64,000 bases of DNA. It comes from an uncultured Cellvibrionales bacterium. GTDB taxonomy: Bacteria; Pseudomonadota; Gammaproteobacteria; Pseudomonadales; Dasaniaceae. Both the position numbers and the translations under genes were made by a program. Location of the stretch: positions 120,606 to 184,605 of the forward strand of contig CAJVZD010000006.1 of NCBI GenBank assembly GCA_913019905.1, given 5' to 3'. Position 1 is the stretch's first letter, and each line of letters opens with the position of its first letter. Below, piece by piece: positions 44,216 to 53,792 of the stretch. Below the pieces are notes generated by a model that worked only from the letters and a program-made list of their open reading frames with translations, was not told the origin of the DNA and ran no database searches.

Positions 44216-45820
44216 TTGATATCCACTGCAAACATCACCATGCAATTTGGCGCTGAGCCACTATTCGAGAACATATCTGCGAAGTTTGATAACGGTAATC
44301 GTTATGGCCTGATTGGTGCGAACGGTTGTGGCAAATCTACTTTTATGAAAATCCTCAGTGGAGACTTGGTTCCGACTTCTGGAAATGTGTCGATTAGCCC
44401 TGGATGCAAGGTGGGAACACTGAGTCAGGATCAGTTTGCCTTTGAGGAATACAGTGTCGTTGACGCTGTTATTATGGGCGACGTGGAGCTGTGGAAGGTG
44501 AAGCAGGAACGTGACCGCATCTACGCTTTGCCGGAAATGTCCGATGAAGACGGTATGAAAGTTGGTGAATTGGAAGTCCTGTTCGCCGAAATGGACGGCT
44601 ACACTGCAGAGAGTCGCGCCGGTGACATTTTGTTGCAAGCAGGTATTGACGAAACGTTACATTTCGGTTTGATGAATCAAGTGGCTCCCGGTTGGAAGTT
44701 ACGGGTATTGTTGGCGCAGGCATTGTTCTCCAATCCGGATATTCTGTTGTTAGACGAACCGACTAACAACTTGGATATTAATACTATTAGTTGGCTTGCG
44801 GATGTTCTTAATCAACGTAAATGCACCATGATTATTATTTCTCACGATCGACATTTTTTGAATTCTGTCTGCACTCATATGGCCGATATCGACTACGGTG
44901 AATTGCGGGTTTACCCGGGCAACTACGAAAAATTCATGGCGGCCTCATCGCTCATACGCGAACAGCTCTTCACTGAAAATGCCAAAAAGAGTGCAGAAAT
45001 TGACGAGTTACAACAGTTTGTTAATCGTTTTTCGGCCAATGCCTCTAAGGCTAAACAAGCCAGCTCGCGCGCAAAGAAAATGGACAAGATAAAACTGGAT
45101 GAAGTCAAGTCTTCCAGTAGAGCCACACCGTCTCTTAGTTTTAAGCAAGACAAAAAGCTTCATCGACAAGCGCTGGTCCTTGAAGGCCTGTCTCATGGCT
45201 TTGACAATGAAACATTGTTTACCGGTGGCGAATTAATTTTGGAAGCGGGTGCAAGATTAGCTGTACTCGGAGAAAATGGCGCAGGTAAAACGACATTGTT
45301 ACGCTGTTTGGTGGATGAAATTAAAGCGAATAAGGGCGATATAAAATGGGCCGAGAATGCGTCGTTTGGTTATTGTCCTCAAGATAGTACTGCGGATTTC
45401 GATTGTGATCTCAATCTGTTTGACTGGATGTCACAGTGGCGCACACCGAAACACGATGACTTGATGGTTAGGGCGATGCTGGGCCGTTTGTTATTTACTG
45501 CCGATGATGTGAACAAAAAAGCGCGTGTTTGCTCTGGGGGAGAGAAAAACAGATTGTTGTTTGGGAAGTTAATGATGATGGATATCAATGTTTTGATTCT
45601 GGACGAGCCCACCAACCACCTTGATATGGAAGCGATCGAAGCATTAAATAATGCGCTTTTGACCTATGACGGAACCTTGATTTTTGTCAGTCATGATCGC
45701 GAGTTTGTGTCGTCTTTGGCGACCCGTGTTGTGGAAATTAAAGATGAGACAGTGGTGGACTATAAAGGGAGTTATGAGGAATATCTTGCCAGTCAGGTAG
45801 AATCGCTGAAAGTAGCTTAA
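44216..45820 (+). CDS. ybiT: ABC-F family translation factor, YbiT-type
   Basis: 534 residues from a TTG start at 44216. The next residues ([20 protein letters not shown]) match the start of YbiT proteins, and AGGA precedes it by about 9 nt. The ORF track's GTG adds a non-homologous leader. There are two ABC domains: Walker [10 protein letters not shown] and GENGAGKTT; Walker [12 protein letters not shown] and [13 protein letters not shown]; the second signature motif is CSGGEKNR. The linker carries [21 protein letters not shown]. There are no membrane domains. ABC-F proteins bind the ribosomal E site to relieve stalling, and this one follows YbiT over its whole length. Confidence 0.93.
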   Translation: MISTANITMQFGAEPLFENISAKFDNGNRYGLIGANGCGKSTFMKILSGDLVPTSGNVSISPGCKVGTLSQDQFAFEEYSVVDAVIMGDVELWKVKQERDRIYALPEMSDEDGMKVGELEVLFAEMDGYTAESRAGDILLQAGIDETLHFGLMNQVAPGWKLRVLLAQALFSNPDILLLDEPTNNLDINTISWLADVLNQRKCTMIIISHDRHFLNSVCTHMADIDYGELRVYPGNYEKFMAASSLIREQLFTENAKKSAEIDELQQFVNRFSANASKAKQASSRAKKMDKIKLDEVKSSSRATPSLSFKQDKKLHRQALVLEGLSHGFDNETLFTGGELILEAGARLAVLGENGAGKTTLLRCLVDEIKANKGDIKWAENASFGYCPQDSTADFDCDLNLFDWMSQWRTPKHDDLMVRAMLGRLLFTADDVNKKARVCSGGEKNRLLFGKLMMMDINVLILDEPTNHLDMEAIEALNNALLTYDGTLIFVSHDREFVSSLATRVVEIKDETVVDYKGSYEEYLASQVESLKVA

Positions 45821-46064
45821 CTCGACTAAATTGAATGTCTGGCTTAACGCTCGGGATTTTCGCTGAAAAATTGCTGGGTGTCGAGTGGTGATAAATGATG
45901 ACTGAAATGGATATGAATATCCTTGTATTGGTGGGTATCACTATCGGCGGTAACTCTCCTATCCTAATCGGGTCCTGTCAATAAATTTGAGTTACTTCAG
46001 GCAAAATGCGCTAAAAGTCAGCATAACGTTTGCCGCTCATTGCCCCATTCGTCTGACCTGTGTC

Positions 46065-46430
46065 TTAAACTTCAACAAATTCCTGCCATGAGAGCAGTGC
46101 TTGCTTAAAATCCTGTAGGCCACAAGTGGCGTATGATTCGTCTTCGTAAAGTCTGGTATCTTCAGGAAGTGCTTGAGCTTGATCAATATCCAACGCTAGC
46201 GCCATCACTTCAACTTGCTCCAGATCTATAAGCAGCTTCGAATCTTCGCCAAACAATTGCCGGCTACTGACTCGCTTCTGCTCAATTTGAGTCACTATAT
46301 CTAAAAGATCGTCAATCGGATGTTGGTCTCGTCCCAGTTCTTCGGAGAACCAGCGACCCAGCGCTTCAAAACCCATGGAAAACTCTGCGATTGGTCGGTC
46401 GTATTCGTCTAAGGTAAATTCGTAGTCCAT
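46065..46430 (-). CDS. yacL: YacL (UPF0231) family protein
   Basis: A 121-residue acidic protein that aligns end to end from memory with E. coli YacL. MDYEFTLDEYDRPIAEFSMGFEALGRWFSEEL matches the MDYEF...MGHE...WF-EE start, and TRLYEDESYATCGLQDF matches the ...YYDEES...CGVEDF end. The function is uncharacterised. Single gene, minus strand. Confidence 0.92.
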   Translation of the reverse strand: MDYEFTLDEYDRPIAEFSMGFEALGRWFSEELGRDQHPIDDLLDIVTQIEQKRVSSRQLFGEDSKLLIDLEQVEVMALALDIDQAQALPEDTRLYEDESYATCGLQDFKQALLSWQEFVEV

Positions 46431-46847
46431 TGGTTTCTCTGTGTCGCTTTCTCTGTGTCGTTTTCCGGTCGGCTATTCTACCTGAAATAACGGTGTTACA
46501 TCGTTATCAATGCCGATTTAGACCAAAAAACTGTTGACCGGGTCTTTGTCGAACCGATCCGTTGCTGAAGGCCCATCTCTTATGGATATGATGGATACGT
46601 AACCACTGCCATAAGTTGAAGAGTTTATCCCCGTCATTCTATTTTTTTTCGCGCAAGAGACATCCCGAGTTAATGATCAGTTTACGGTCATTCGAATGGG
46701 GGCAAAATTCCGTTTACTTATAAAATCTGGGTATTAGATTGTTATTTTATATATCCATGCGCTTATGCACAAAAGATATATGTTAGTTGTAACAATGCTT
46801 CCTATACTTAATCAGTACACATGATGTTCCTTCACTAGGATATGCTA
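46431..46847. other. 417-bp intergenic region before the haem-sensor gene
   Basis: No gene. It has a short direct repeat of a TCTGTGTCG-type sequence near 46437-46465 and an AT-rich section near 46735-46800 that probably contains the promoter of the downstream haem protein. Confidence 0.4.
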
Positions 46848-47582
46848 ATGAATACTCAATCTTACATTCAATTTGCTCTGCTCAAATTAGTCCTTGTTAC
46901 CTCACTGATAGCGGTTAATCCTGTTGTCATCGCCGCCGACGATGAGGCAGTCAGCAAAAGCTTGACGACGCTTTTCAGGGCGTCCCGTAAAGTGATTTCC
47001 GATAATCAGTCGATGATTAATGACGAATCTAAAGGCGAAAAGGGGCTTAGTGGAGCAGCAGTTGCCCAGATGGCGATGGATAACTATCAAAAAGCAGCGG
47101 GGTCGCCGTTGGCAAAGAATCCCGCTGAAAATGCCATGCTTGCTGCGGTAAAAGAAGTAATGGCCGATGCCCAAGATCTGATAAATCAGCAAGGGGTCGG
47201 TTTTAAAGGTTTTTTACCTGCTGTCTTCGCCCGCCAGGTTGCGACAAGATTCAGTCAGAAGATGAGTGGCAGTATGACTATCAAATTGACTGCACCGAAA
47301 AAATACGTACGTAATCGCGCCAACCGCCCGGACAAATGGGAGCATAACATTATCGAAGCGAAATTCAGTAGCGAGGGTTATGAGAGAGGAAAACCGTTTT
47401 CTGAATCAGCAGCGATCAAGGGAAAAATGGCCTTTCGGTATATCTTGCCAGAATATTATGGCGAGTCTTGTCTCGGCTGCCATGGCAAACCAGAAGGAGA
47501 GCTGGATATCACCGGCGGCAAAAAAGAGGGAGGAGTATTGGGAGAATTAGGGGGTGCTATTAGTTTGGCAATTTTTAAATAG
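46848..47582 (+). CDS. Periplasmic c-type haem protein with Tll0287-like (DUF3365) domain
   Basis: 244 residues from the ATG at 46848; AGGA sits 7 nt upstream, whereas the earlier ATG at 46842 is only 1 nt away from it. A signal peptide (LVTSLIAVNPVVIAADD) is followed by a helical region and a Tll0287/DUF3365-like domain: KLTAPKKYVRNRANRPDKWE, then FRYILPEYYGESCLGCHGKPEG with one CxxCH haem c site. The PxxxRNxxNxPDxWE segment is typical of this sensor domain. Haem-binding redox or gas sensing is inferred. It is 115 bp upstream of a chemoreceptor on the same strand. Confidence 0.88.
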   Translation: MNTQSYIQFALLKLVLVTSLIAVNPVVIAADDEAVSKSLTTLFRASRKVISDNQSMINDESKGEKGLSGAAVAQMAMDNYQKAAGSPLAKNPAENAMLAAVKEVMADAQDLINQQGVGFKGFLPAVFARQVATRFSQKMSGSMTIKLTAPKKYVRNRANRPDKWEHNIIEAKFSSEGYERGKPFSESAAIKGKMAFRYILPEYYGESCLGCHGKPEGELDITGGKKEGGVLGELGGAISLAIFK

Positions 47583-47697
47583 CGGGTTATTGAAAATGGC
47601 TGTTATCCGATGGGCTTTCGTGGCGTTGCTGTGTCGGTTGAGAACAATCATTAATGGCACCAAGATTTCAGACTGAATTCCTACTAATGAGTAGCCT

Positions 47698-49413
47698 ATG
47701 AATATTCGTGACTTGTCCATTGGTATCCGTATTATCGCTTTTACCGGTATATTTGCGGGCGTCATTTTGTCAGCTTTGTCCTATCTGGCTTTCGCACTGT
47801 ACGGTAGTGTTAGTTTAAGCCAAACACAAAATGAACTCGTGGATTTACAGCAGCGCGCTTTGGAACAGCAAGCTGTTCTGCTCTCTGATCAAAAGGTCAT
47901 TTTTCAGCGACTGAATAACGTGACGGAATTGAGTTTTCAGTTCGCCGACGTACGTTATTGGCTCGCCGATTTATCGGTTAGTTGGCTTAATGACTCTGAG
48001 GAAAATGCGGAAAGTGCACTGAGTGCAGTGGTTGAACTACTCGTCAATGTTCAGGACCGAGAATTGGCTGAGTCGATCGATGAGCGAGTTAATAGCTATT
48101 ATGAAAAAATGATAGCTGCTGTCGATGCGTATGTAGAAGAGAATCGTGTATTGGGGAACTCTTTAATGGCCGACGCTCGCCGGCAGGCTCTTACCATTGA
48201 TCAGGACCTCGCAGAGCTTAGCGATAATTTACAGCGGCGTAGTTCTGACATTACAGCAGAGCTCGGCCAGTCGGGTACAAAAGTAAACGAGGCCGGTGGC
48301 CTGCTAAGTCATGCGGCCAAGGAAGTGGAAGAGACCAGTGATAGATTGTTGAGTGTATCTTTGATCGTAATAGTCATTCTGGCGACAGTCAGCGTAATTT
48401 ACTCCTTGGTATTGAGGAATAATATCCACGGCCCGATTACCCTACTGAATCGCGCGCTGGAGCATATTGAACGCGACTCCGACCTTGTTTATCGAGTTGA
48501 AATGGATAGTAAAGATGAAATGGGGATGATGAGCCTGGCATTAAATAAAATGATGGCGCATTTTCAGACCGTGGTCACCCTGGTTCGCGACACTGCCATG
48601 AGTCTCCGGGCGGCCACTGAGAAAAGCCGTGTCGTGGTTGAGCGAACCCAGAGTGGAGCAGATCAACAACAGGCTGCGACCGAGCAGGTGGCGGTGGCAA
48701 TGAATGAGATGGTGGCGACGGTTGAGGAGGTTGCCAGACACGCCAATGACGCCTCTCAGGCGGCCGGTGCAGCCAGCGGTTCCTCCAGAGAAGGTCAGAA
48801 TATGGTGAGTGCAACGATCGCACTGATGGTGGAACTGTCTGAAAAGACCCACCAGGCACATGACGTAGTTTCTCGCGTTTCCGCAGACAGTGCCGATATT
48901 GATAAGATTCTCGACGTGATTCGAGGCGTTTCTGAACAAACTAATCTGTTGGCATTAAATGCGGCGATAGAGGCGGCAAGAGCGGGAGAGTCCGGGCGGG
49001 GTTTTGCTGTGGTCGCCGATGAAGTGCGTACACTTGCACAACGAACGCAGCAGTCTACGCAAGAAATTCAAGAAATGATTAGTCATTTGCAGGAGGGCTC
49101 AGTCAGTGCTGAAACGGTCATGGCAGCGAGTGTCGAGTTCACCAAAAAGGCTGTTGCCCAAGCAACGGAGGCGGGTGGAGTATTAGAAGAAATAACAACG
49201 GCGGTGCAGGGGATAGTCGACATTAATGTGCAAATTGCAACGGCAACTGAGCAGCAGGCTGCGACGGCTGAGGAAATTAACCGCAACATCACGACCATCA
49301 CCGAATACGCTGCGGAGACCTCAGCGGGCGCTCGCGAAACGAATAAAGCCTGTGCTGAACAAATTGCTCTATCAGAAGAGCTAACCGAACTGGTGAATAA
49401 GTTTAACGTTTAG
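47698..49413 (+). CDS. Methyl-accepting chemotaxis protein
   Basis: A 571-residue MCP. It has an N-terminal membrane helix (about 12-36), a periplasmic ligand domain of about 185 residues that is mostly helical, and a second membrane helix (about 220-242). A HAMP domain follows, then the conserved signalling hairpin ([36 protein letters not shown]), a CheA/CheW contact tip, and repeated methylation-helix sequence. No CheB/CheR tethering pentapeptide ends the protein (LVNKFNV). Because it directly follows the Tll0287-like haem protein, that protein may act as its sensory partner. Confidence 0.94.
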   Translation: MNIRDLSIGIRIIAFTGIFAGVILSALSYLAFALYGSVSLSQTQNELVDLQQRALEQQAVLLSDQKVIFQRLNNVTELSFQFADVRYWLADLSVSWLNDSEENAESALSAVVELLVNVQDRELAESIDERVNSYYEKMIAAVDAYVEENRVLGNSLMADARRQALTIDQDLAELSDNLQRRSSDITAELGQSGTKVNEAGGLLSHAAKEVEETSDRLLSVSLIVIVILATVSVIYSLVLRNNIHGPITLLNRALEHIERDSDLVYRVEMDSKDEMGMMSLALNKMMAHFQTVVTLVRDTAMSLRAATEKSRVVVERTQSGADQQQAATEQVAVAMNEMVATVEEVARHANDASQAAGAASGSSREGQNMVSATIALMVELSEKTHQAHDVVSRVSADSADIDKILDVIRGVSEQTNLLALNAAIEAARAGESGRGFAVVADEVRTLAQRTQQSTQEIQEMISHLQEGSVSAETVMAASVEFTKKAVAQATEAGGVLEEITTAVQGIVDINVQIATATEQQAATAEEINRNITTITEYAAETSAGARETNKACAEQIALSEELTELVNKFNV

Positions 49414-49638
49414 TGTGCTGAGTCGGGGTGCTTTGTTTTCGACGTCTTGCCGGGTTCGTCAGCTTGCGTGTTGGCTGAGATTGCAACGTAATCCGCAAGT
49501 AGACAAACCTTCTCTTGTCGACTAAAACTATTGACGTATACCGGAGGCGCCGATCCGCAAATTGTCTGTATTCTCAAGATATAATAGAGCGATAATTTTA
49601 CTCGGCTTGAGCCCTACTAAACACTCACATAAAGGAAA

Positions 49639-50895
49639 ATGGTGAAAATAATGAAAGAAGCGATGAAAGTCGGCGAGTTTCCCGACCCCTATACCATGCC
49701 ATTGGAAGATATTGACGTGAGTAGTCCAATGTTATTTAAAGCCGATGCATTTTGGCCCTATTTCGAAAGACTGCGGAACGAAGACCCTGTTCATTACTGT
49801 AAAAACAGTCCCTTTGGGCCCTATTGGTCAATCACCAAATTTAACGACATTATGGAAATTGAAAAAAATCATGATGTCTTTTCTTCTGAAGTGGGTGGTA
49901 TTACGATTTTTGAAAGAATGGATGATTTCAAAACTTCGAGCTTTATTCAGATGGACCCGCCAAAACATGACGCTCAACGGATGACCGTGACCGGCGTTGT
50001 GGCGCCGACTAATCTCGCTTTATTGGAGCCTATTATTCGCGAAAGGGCTGCAAAGATTCTCGATGAACTGCCCATCGGAGAAACCTTCAACTGGGTTGAA
50101 AAAGTGTCTATTGAATTAACCTGCCAGATGTTGGCAACGCTCTTTGATTTCCCATTCGAAGAGCGCCACAAGTTGGCCTACTGGTCCGATATGGCAACCT
50201 CTTCTGAAGTCAACGGAGGTACGACACCGGAAGCTCAGCGGCGGGAATCCTTGCTCGAATGTCTCGAGGTGTTTACTGGTCTCTGGAACGAACGCATCAA
50301 TAAGAAACCGGGAAACGATCTGATTTCGATGTTGGCTCATAATAAAGACACTCAGGATATGGACCCCATGGAGTATTTGGGGAACCTGATTCTATTGATT
50401 GTCGGTGGTAATGACACGACCCGAAATTCAATTTCCGGTGGTGTCTACTTTCTCAACCAATTCCCGGATGAATATGAAAAGCTGCGAAATAATCCCGCGG
50501 TGATTCCCTCCATGGTTTCTGAGATTATTCGATACCAAACCCCGTTGGCGCACATGCGCAGAACAGCAACACAGGATTACGTGATACGCGGAAAGCACAT
50601 TAAAAAGGGCGACAAGGTTATCATGTGGTACGTCTCTGCTAATCGCGATGAAGATGTTATCGAAAACCCCAACGCCTTTATCATCGATCGTAACCGCTCT
50701 CGCCACCATATGTCATTCGGGTTTGGCTTACATCGATGCATGGGCAACCGGCTGGCAGAAATGCAGTTGAAAACAGTTTGGGAAGAAATCATGAAAAGGT
50801 TTAAGTTTGTCGAAGTCGTTGGAGAGCCGGTTCGTGTTCAATCACCTTTTGTTAAAGGTTACGAGGAGCTTCCTGTTAGATTACACGCTTGGTAA
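49639..50895 (+). CDS. Cytochrome P450, CYP153-like (terminal alkane/fatty-acid hydroxylase)
   Basis: A 418-residue soluble P450. It has the I-helix IVGGNDTTRNSISGG (CYP153-type rather than AGxD/ETT), the K-helix ExxR in SEIIRYQTP, and PLAHMRRTA. The haem loop FGFGLHRCMGNRLAE carries the Cys thiolate. KGDKVIMWYVSANRDE and the C-terminal QSPFVKGYEELPVRLHAW also follow CYP153 sequences recalled from memory. Such enzymes omega-hydroxylate medium-chain alkanes or fatty acids using ferredoxin and its reductase, neither of which is in this window. It is adjacent to the TTQ operon but on the opposite strand. Confidence 0.88.
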   Translation: MVKIMKEAMKVGEFPDPYTMPLEDIDVSSPMLFKADAFWPYFERLRNEDPVHYCKNSPFGPYWSITKFNDIMEIEKNHDVFSSEVGGITIFERMDDFKTSSFIQMDPPKHDAQRMTVTGVVAPTNLALLEPIIRERAAKILDELPIGETFNWVEKVSIELTCQMLATLFDFPFEERHKLAYWSDMATSSEVNGGTTPEAQRRESLLECLEVFTGLWNERINKKPGNDLISMLAHNKDTQDMDPMEYLGNLILLIVGGNDTTRNSISGGVYFLNQFPDEYEKLRNNPAVIPSMVSEIIRYQTPLAHMRRTATQDYVIRGKHIKKGDKVIMWYVSANRDEDVIENPNAFIIDRNRSRHHMSFGFGLHRCMGNRLAEMQLKTVWEEIMKRFKFVEVVGEPVRVQSPFVKGYEELPVRLHAW

Positions 50896-51048
50896 TTCTC
50901 TTACTAAATGATACTGCTGCGAATAATGTATTTGCGGTAGTACATTATCCTTCCCTCCCCATTTTCATATCGACTTTTTCTTCCAGTTACTAAGTCACCA
51001 AGGCAGCTGTCACCGGACCGCGGTGCTGGCGGCTTGTTCGAAAGATAT

Positions 51049-51678
51049 TTAACGAAGGGAGTGAATATAGGCGATGACATTGTCTGCTTCGCTCGTGTTG
51101 TTAAAGTGTTTGGAAGCCGATCGCATCCATTTTGCATAGATATCGCTTTTGAACTCGCTGCCGCGTAGTCCATTAGCGTAAAGCTCCATTTGGTGCTTTT
51201 GGTCGTAAGCGGTTAAGACTTTGAGATTGGGTGTTTTTAAATGCTCTAGTCCAGCAGCATCAAAACCGTGGCAGTCGGCGCAGTTTTGGCGATAGAATTC
51301 CCTTCCTGCGGATATATTGCCAGAAATCTTTTCCTGTCTATAAATGGGGCTTAGCGTTGAGATGTACGATGCTAGTCGATCAATTGATACCTCTGAAAGT
51401 AGTGCCGCCGAAGCCGCCATTTGGGACCCATGAACGTCCGCGGGATCGTATCCTCGTGTTCCTTTTTTGAAGCTTTGCAACTGGTGTTTTAGGTAAGTTT
51501 TATTTTGTCCTGCTAAGCGTGGTGCGTTCATTTCTCTTGTACCGTCAACATTATCCCCATGGCAAACTGTGCAGCTCGGAAAATCCACCGGTAATTTGTC
51601 GGCTGCCGCCGGCACGGTCGCGATTATAGCCAGGCCTATTAATAAAATTAACTGTGAGCCAATTGATTTACATCTCAT
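51049..51678 (-). CDS. Di-haem cytochrome c (c4-like)
   Basis: A 209-residue protein with a signal peptide (LIGLAIIATVPAAADK) and two c-type haem sites: SCTVCHGDNVDG near residue 36 and NCADCHGFDAAG near residue 132. Two modules of about 85 residues, each ending in a hydrophobic helix (IDRLASYISTL and DNVIAYIHSLR), match cytochrome c4-type proteins. It is the last gene of the TTQ dehydrogenase operon, 12 bp after the mono-haem cytochrome. It could accept electrons from the dehydrogenase or take part in cofactor maturation. It is too short and too different to be MauG. Confidence 0.88.
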   Translation of the reverse strand: MRCKSIGSQLILLIGLAIIATVPAAADKLPVDFPSCTVCHGDNVDGTREMNAPRLAGQNKTYLKHQLQSFKKGTRGYDPADVHGSQMAASAALLSEVSIDRLASYISTLSPIYRQEKISGNISAGREFYRQNCADCHGFDAAGLEHLKTPNLKVLTAYDQKHQMELYANGLRGSEFKSDIYAKWMRSASKHFNNTSEADNVIAYIHSLR

Positions 51679-51690
51679 TAAGAAAAATCC

Positions 51691-52128
51691 TCAGTTCGCC
51701 GTAGGCTGTTTTTCATAGTTGCTTATACGCTCCAGTAGAGTCTGACGAACTTCAGCGACATTGATTAAAGGAAACTTCCTCAGCTCGCTGACCTCGTTGA
51801 CCGAATACGGTATAAAGTCCTTCGGTATTTCAGTCGGGCTAAATGTCAGCAGCATCCAGTTAATTAATTGTGTTAGTTCTTTGTCTGGTAAATCTGACTG
51901 AGCAGAGCCCGGTACTTGAATCAAATAATCTCTGCCACCTTCGACGGACAAAAATTTCCCCATGTGGTTCTTGATGGCAGGAACGTTGCGCCTTGGAAAA
52001 CCGCTACCATCGGGTAAGTGGCAGCCCTGACAATTTAGCATGTAATCGACTTGAACCGCTTCTGTTGCCTGGGATAAATGGCAAAAGCATAAGGTAATAG
52101 TTAGTAGTGTTAGAGTTCTAAAAAGCAT
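51691..52128 (-). CDS. Mono-haem cytochrome c of the TTQ-dehydrogenase operon
   Basis: 145 residues from the ATG at 52128, whose A is shared with the stop of the light-subunit gene (TAATG). It has a signal peptide (RTLTLLTITLCFCHLSQA) and one CxxCH (NCQGCHLPDGSGFP). No conserved blue-copper motif is present, so this is a cytochrome rather than an amicyanin/azurin. It probably takes electrons from the TTQ enzyme or assists its maturation. Gene order after the light subunit resembles aromatic-amine-dehydrogenase clusters. Confidence 0.87.
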   Translation of the reverse strand: MLFRTLTLLTITLCFCHLSQATEAVQVDYMLNCQGCHLPDGSGFPRRNVPAIKNHMGKFLSVEGGRDYLIQVPGSAQSDLPDKELTQLINWMLLTFSPTEIPKDFIPYSVNEVSELRKFPLINVAEVRQTLLERISNYEKQPTAN

Positions 52129-52652
52129 TATTCCTTTACACCGATAACGACAGAGAGCGAACAATGGTAGGGGGCGTCGGCTTGACTACCTGTGCACCAA
52201 TTTAGATTATTGGAATTTTGCGGGCGATAGATGGGCGTGTCTCGAGCATCTCGTTGGCAGGCACAGTTCCCACAACCGCTCTTCCCGCAGCAATCGTTGT
52301 AGGAAATGACGTAGTCCTTTCCGTCACTTGGATTCTGGCATGTACCGATCCATGTGATATCTGATACCACCGTTCCGGGAGGACAACTTGTCGCCGATCC
52401 GCCACAACAGCCACATAGGAAGCCATCGATCGCGCAATGTCGCCAATAATTACAATTATTGGGGTCACCTTCTTCTACCAGCGAAGACGGTTCTGCCGCA
52501 AACGCTCCGTTTCGAAAAACGGGTAACAAAGGGTATGCGGTAGCGCCGACCAGGAACACACCTATGCCTTGCAAAAAACCTCGGCGGGACGTTTGTCGAG
52601 CTTTTTTACGAGTTGAACGTTCTGTTATTTCGTCGAGCCACTTAGTTATCAT
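52128..52652 (-). CDS. aauA: TTQ amine dehydrogenase light (beta) subunit, aromatic-amine-dehydrogenase-like
   Basis: 174 residues from the ATG at 52652, which starts 1 nt after the preceding stop. The 76 upstream ORF codons overlap mauD and are rejected. A Tat-type leader (TSRRGFLQGIG) precedes a Cys-rich mature chain with 14 Cys. Residues equivalent to the TTQ tryptophans are W101 (ITWIGTC) and W152 (NLNWC), and the catalytic Asp equivalents are D76 (AIDGFLC) and D120 (YNDCCG). The extra CC and GCGNCAC cysteines match aromatic amine dehydrogenase better than methylamine dehydrogenase. The usual Thr after the last Cys (HCT) is Ser165 here (YHCS). The enzyme oxidises primary amines to aldehydes and ammonia in the periplasm. 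Confidence 0.88.
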   Translation of the reverse strand: MITKWLDEITERSTRKKARQTSRRGFLQGIGVFLVGATAYPLLPVFRNGAFAAEPSSLVEEGDPNNCNYWRHCAIDGFLCGCCGGSATSCPPGTVVSDITWIGTCQNPSDGKDYVISYNDCCGKSGCGNCACQRDARDTPIYRPQNSNNLNWCTGSQADAPYHCSLSVVIGVKE

Positions 52653-52653
52653 T

Positions 52654-53253
52654 TTAATTAACTCCGGATTGGGCGGCGTTATATTCTTGAACCGTTGCGA
52701 CTCCAAGTTTTTGAACTTCAAATAAACTTTCGAGATGCTCTCGATTGTTAACAAGGCCGTGTGTGATGATTTCCCCGTCGACGCTAATGAGTACTCCATA
52801 AGGTAGTTTACTAATTCGATACGCAATGCCGACGTCGGCAGACAATATATAGGGGAAATGTTCGAGCTGGTGTTCTGCAATGAAACGTTGGTGCTCAGTT
52901 ATATCCCCGTCACTAGCAAAAATAATCTGCAACGTATCCCGCTCTTGCAATTGAATACTTTTCAATATTGGGAGTAGCGTTTTACAAACCGGGCATGTTG
53001 AGGAAAGAAAAAATAGAAGCGTGGTTCTATTGGAATTTCCGCCCAGAGTAATCGGTCCGCCATTTAGGCTATTAACATTAAATGTCGGTGCCGGATCACC
53101 GCTATTCACTGCCTGTCCTAAGGAGAGAGCACCGACAGGTTTGATGCGCTCGTGCAGTACGCCAATCTGTCTGGCAAGGGCATAAAGTGAAATACCCATG
53201 ACAATGATAATCACCCAGCTGACGATATTGGAAATAACAAGGGCGTCAATCAT
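52654..53253 (-). CDS. mauD: MauD-like thiol-disulfide protein for TTQ-subunit maturation
   Basis: A 199-residue protein with an N-terminal membrane anchor (VISNIVSWVIIIVMGISLYAL) and a thioredoxin-fold periplasmic domain with active site STCPVCKTLLP. The start overlaps the mauE stop (ATGA) and its own stop is 1 nt before the light-subunit start. MauD is needed to form the many disulfides of the light subunit; the same role is expected here for a chain with 14 Cys. The family assignment rests on sequence plus operon position. Confidence 0.9.
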   Translation of the reverse strand: MIDALVISNIVSWVIIIVMGISLYALARQIGVLHERIKPVGALSLGQAVNSGDPAPTFNVNSLNGGPITLGGNSNRTTLLFFLSSTCPVCKTLLPILKSIQLQERDTLQIIFASDGDITEHQRFIAEHQLEHFPYILSADVGIAYRISKLPYGVLISVDGEIITHGLVNNREHLESLFEVQKLGVATVQEYNAAQSGVN

Positions 53254-53786
53254 AAGGAAAGCTCTTTTGATGTTAGTTGTTGGTCTATCAGAGTATTAGC
53301 AGTGAGGTACAGGAGGCTGAATTGCACGGCGCCGAATACAATGATGCCGTAATCATAGTAGCTGGTTTCGCGAAGCCCAACAGGCAAAAGTAAGCTGGTG
53401 GCCGCGACAGAAAGAAAAATGTTTCGCCAGACAAGTCCACTAGAGATCGTTTGTCGAAGTGCTCCGAAAGAGCAACCACAATCAATGTTGACATTACCCC
53501 GCTTAATATTCAAAGCCATCGCTATTGCGTATGTTAATAGAAGGCCGACCGCCAAAACGCAGCATATTGTTTGGGTTTGCGGAATTAGCAGCCCAGCGCC
53601 TACCGTTAGCTCGACTGCCGGAATTACACGCGCTGCTAACGCTATCAGCTTCTCGTTAACGATTTGGTAGCTTTGCAAAATACCTCTGAATTCATGCATG
53701 TTTTGGAGTTTTTGCCACGTGGATGTCAAAAACAATAGGCTTAATGCGAAACTGATTATGTAATGAAATACGGGATCATTTGTCAT
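53250..53786 (-). CDS. mauE: MauE-like membrane protein
   Basis: A 178-residue protein with about four to five membrane helices and a VELTVGAGLLIP, NVNIDCGCSFGALRQ motif with conserved Cys-Gly-Cys, as in MauE/DoxX-like proteins. MauE works with MauD to deliver redox equivalents for light-subunit disulfide formation. It is 6 bp downstream of the large-subunit gene and overlaps mauD by 4 bp. Confidence 0.9.
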   Translation of the reverse strand: MTNDPVFHYIISFALSLLFLTSTWQKLQNMHEFRGILQSYQIVNEKLIALAARVIPAVELTVGAGLLIPQTQTICCVLAVGLLLTYAIAMALNIKRGNVNIDCGCSFGALRQTISSGLVWRNIFLSVAATSLLLPVGLRETSYYDYGIIVFGAVQFSLLYLTANTLIDQQLTSKELSL

Positions 53787-53792
53787 GATTTG

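Noticed and set aside
51049-51678. Di-haem cytochrome considered as MauG
   Set aside because: Too short (209 aa) and of c4 type; lacks the larger peroxidase-like domain of MauG.
52128-52652. Light subunit considered as methylamine dehydrogenase MauA
   Set aside because: The extra CC and GCGNCAC cysteines and overall pattern match aromatic amine dehydrogenase better, although the family is shared.
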